From positions 1 through 6,536 of the forward strand of contig CANMPY010000108.1 of the NCBI GenBank assembly GCA_947499775.1: a DNA stretch of 6,536 nt, in the 5' to 3' direction. Positions 6,059-6,536 of the stretch are shown one piece after another (the stretch's first letter is position 1; each line of letters opens with the position of its first letter). Below the pieces are notes generated by a model that was given only the letters and a program-made list of their open reading frames with translations, ran no database searches and was not told the DNA's origin. The position numbers and the translations under genes were made by a program. Source of the stretch: Bacteroidota bacterium. GTDB lineage: Bacteria; Bacteroidota; Bacteroidia; NS11-12g; UBA9320.

Positions 6059-6536
6059 TTGCCTTAAAAAGCAACTCTTTTTCGGATTTGGTAAGGCTAT
6101 CGTATCCCGAATTTGAAATTTTATCGAGTATGGCATCTATCTCGTTCTGATTTGGTCTTATACTGCGTTGTGAGCTTTGAGCTTTCTTCCTGTCCGAATT
6201 TGAAAAGGCAGATTTAGAATCTTTTTTTAATTTGGTTTTTGGTGTCATGGAAAAGCGTTTTGGAATGTTTTTTAAAAAATTAATAAAGGAATTGTTAATT
6301 TTCCCTTGAATAGTCAAAACATAAACTATTCCGAAAAATGCTCCACCCAAATGGGCTATCCCTCCCCCTGGATTACCCGAAGGGATTCCGGCTATGTCTA
6401 TTAGAATTAATCCCAAGGCCAGCCACTTCAATTTAACTCTAAATGCCCCAAAAAGCAGGATCTCATATTGAGGAACCAATGTGGCAGTAGCTGCAGTTAT
6501 TGCCATTACACTTCCCGATGCCCCAACTAATAATCC
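6051..6536 (-). CDS. Rhomboid intramembrane serine protease, C-terminal part
   Basis: The gene runs off the right edge; 161 codons are present and the upstream part is missing. Rhomboids cleave transmembrane substrates within the membrane. The window starts with GLLVGASGSV, containing the GxSG catalytic serine, and the catalytic histidine follows in GGGIAHLGGAFFG (fragment residue 62). Hydrophobic segments surround both. After the membrane core comes a Lys/Ser-rich linker of about 50 residues and a short C-terminal helical tail (IDAILDKISNSGYDSLTKSE) known from Bacteroidota rhomboids (DUF6576-like). The Ser-His dyad is intact, so the enzyme is probably active; the substrate is unknown. The internal ATG at 6506 is not the start, because the frame stays open and homologous to the edge. 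It is the first visible gene of the rhomboid, EEP and O-methyltransferase run. Confidence 0.92.
   Translation of the reverse strand, partial: GLLVGASGSVMAITAATATLVPQYEILLFGAFRVKLKWLALGLILIDIAGIPSGNPGGGIAHLGGAFFGIVYVLTIQGKINNSFINFLKNIPKRFSMTPKTKLKKDSKSAFSNSDRKKAQSSQRSIRPNQNEIDAILDKISNSGYDSLTKSEKELLFKASE

Overview
The window is AT-rich bacterial chromosome, most likely from a member of the Bacteroidota. Supporting signs are promoter-like sites of the TTTG-N19-TAnnTTTG type, the near absence of Shine-Dalgarno sequences, and protein types typical of that phylum. These include a rhomboid protease with a C-terminal 'LDKIS-GYDSLT-EKE' tail next to a membrane-anchored endonuclease/exonuclease/phosphatase (EEP) protein, a YifB/ComM-like ATPase, and an SRPBCC protein fused to a GyrI-like domain. 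Nothing looks mobile, phage-derived or CRISPR-related. The content is ordinary housekeeping and accessory chromosome.

Layout, left to right. On the minus strand, the first 513 bases hold the GTPase half of era, which is cut by an in-frame TAG close to the window edge. Upstream of it, also on the minus strand, is an initiator tRNA-fMet(CAT) with its own promoter and a rho-independent terminator. A plus-strand gene (895-1914) encodes a membrane-anchored SRPBCC plus GyrI-like protein. It converges on a minus-strand comM/yifB gene (2001-3544) that carries a one-base deletion in an A run and is therefore split over two frames. A short divergent intergenic region leads to a plus-strand DUF1697 gene (3663-4211). 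The right third is a minus-strand run, probably one operon: rhomboid protease (cut by the right edge), then the EEP-family protein, then a class I O-methyltransferase, with gaps of 55 and 5 bases.

The main oddity is that two conserved genes, era and comM, each carry a disruption that can be located to the base, while the other four protein genes read cleanly. In both cases the homologous protein resumes at the right position (same frame after the TAG in era; after adding one base in comM). This points to very recent mutations or to sequence error rather than old pseudogenes. era and the EEP gene also appear to start with TTG. I found no convincing undescribed biological system here. The items most worth checking are these disruptions and the complementarity between the tRNA 5' end and its terminator loop.
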